Shown here: positions 63,900 to 64,000 of the stretch, one piece after another | How the letters are laid out: each line of letters opens with the position of its first letter | Position numbering within the stretch: position 1 is the first letter of the stretch | Source of the DNA: an uncultured Pelagibacteraceae bacterium | GTDB taxonomy: Bacteria > Pseudomonadota > Alphaproteobacteria > Pelagibacterales > Pelagibacteraceae | DNA length: 64,000 nucleotides | Assembly: GCA_902591045.1 (NCBI GenBank) | Contig: CACIZC010000002.1 | Location: forward strand, 43,767-107,766 | Reading direction: 5' to 3' | The notes under the pieces: generated by a model | The model's database searches: none | What the model was told of the DNA's origin: nothing | What the model saw: only the letters and a program-made list of their open reading frames with translations | Made by a program: the position numbers and the translations under genes

Positions 63900-64000
63900 A
63901 AATAAACAGATCCGAGATATACAACATTAAATTTATAATGTAAAAACTAAAAAAAAAATAATGTAAATTAACCTCTATTAAATGTACTATGTAGTTTATG

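Noticed and set aside
63924-63941. Inverted repeat ACATTA-AATTTA-TAATGT upstream of tRNA-Val
   Set aside because: Pure AT palindrome, expected by chance in such AT-rich DNA; not followed by a U-tract on the strand where it would terminate transcription.
1-64000. CRISPR arrays, prophage, transposases, integrases, toxin-antitoxin or defence islands
   Set aside because: No repeat-spacer arrays, no IS or phage proteins and no defence-family motifs seen. The RatA-like protein is a conserved Coq10/START protein, not treated as a toxin.

Overview
This 64 kb AT-rich, tightly packed window looks like a SAR11 / Candidatus Pelagibacter-type alphaproteobacterial chromosome. That lineage call is inferred from composition, gene order and protein character and was not searched. 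Most of it is core genome: gpsA; trkH-trkA-ntrX-ntrY; ispDF-pgpA-cinA; ratA-lipA-ftsB-eno-kdsA-pyrG-secG-tpiA; ppiD-like-trpEGDC-lexA-gltX; lpxB through lpxI-lpxA-fabZ-lpxD-ompH-bamA-dxr-cdsA-uppS-frr-tsf-rpsB; dnaE-lolD-lolC-proS-rnj-coaX-birA; and a full 14-gene nuo (complex I) operon with tRNA-Asp and tRNA-Val upstream. The accessory stretch is roughly 23.3-29.5 kb. It holds an SOS-controlled umuDC pair, a TPP-riboswitch-controlled tenA, and a three-gene cassette of predicted exported proteins (MsrA, PQQ-type sugar dehydrogenase, uncharacterised SHOCT-tailed protein) inside the lipid A gene cluster. Notable regulatory signals: two exact GAAC-N7-GAAC SOS boxes (lexA, umuD), a very compact TPP riboswitch overlapping the tenA ribosome-binding site, and a pseudoknot-like leader upstream of rpsB. 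Notable absences from expected positions: pyrH, rseP, pdh genes, gltA, moaC/moeA/comEC, dusB-ntrBC. NtrX appears to lack the sigma-54 GAFTGA motif. I did not find a clearly new multi-gene defence or mobile system, CRISPR array or prophage.
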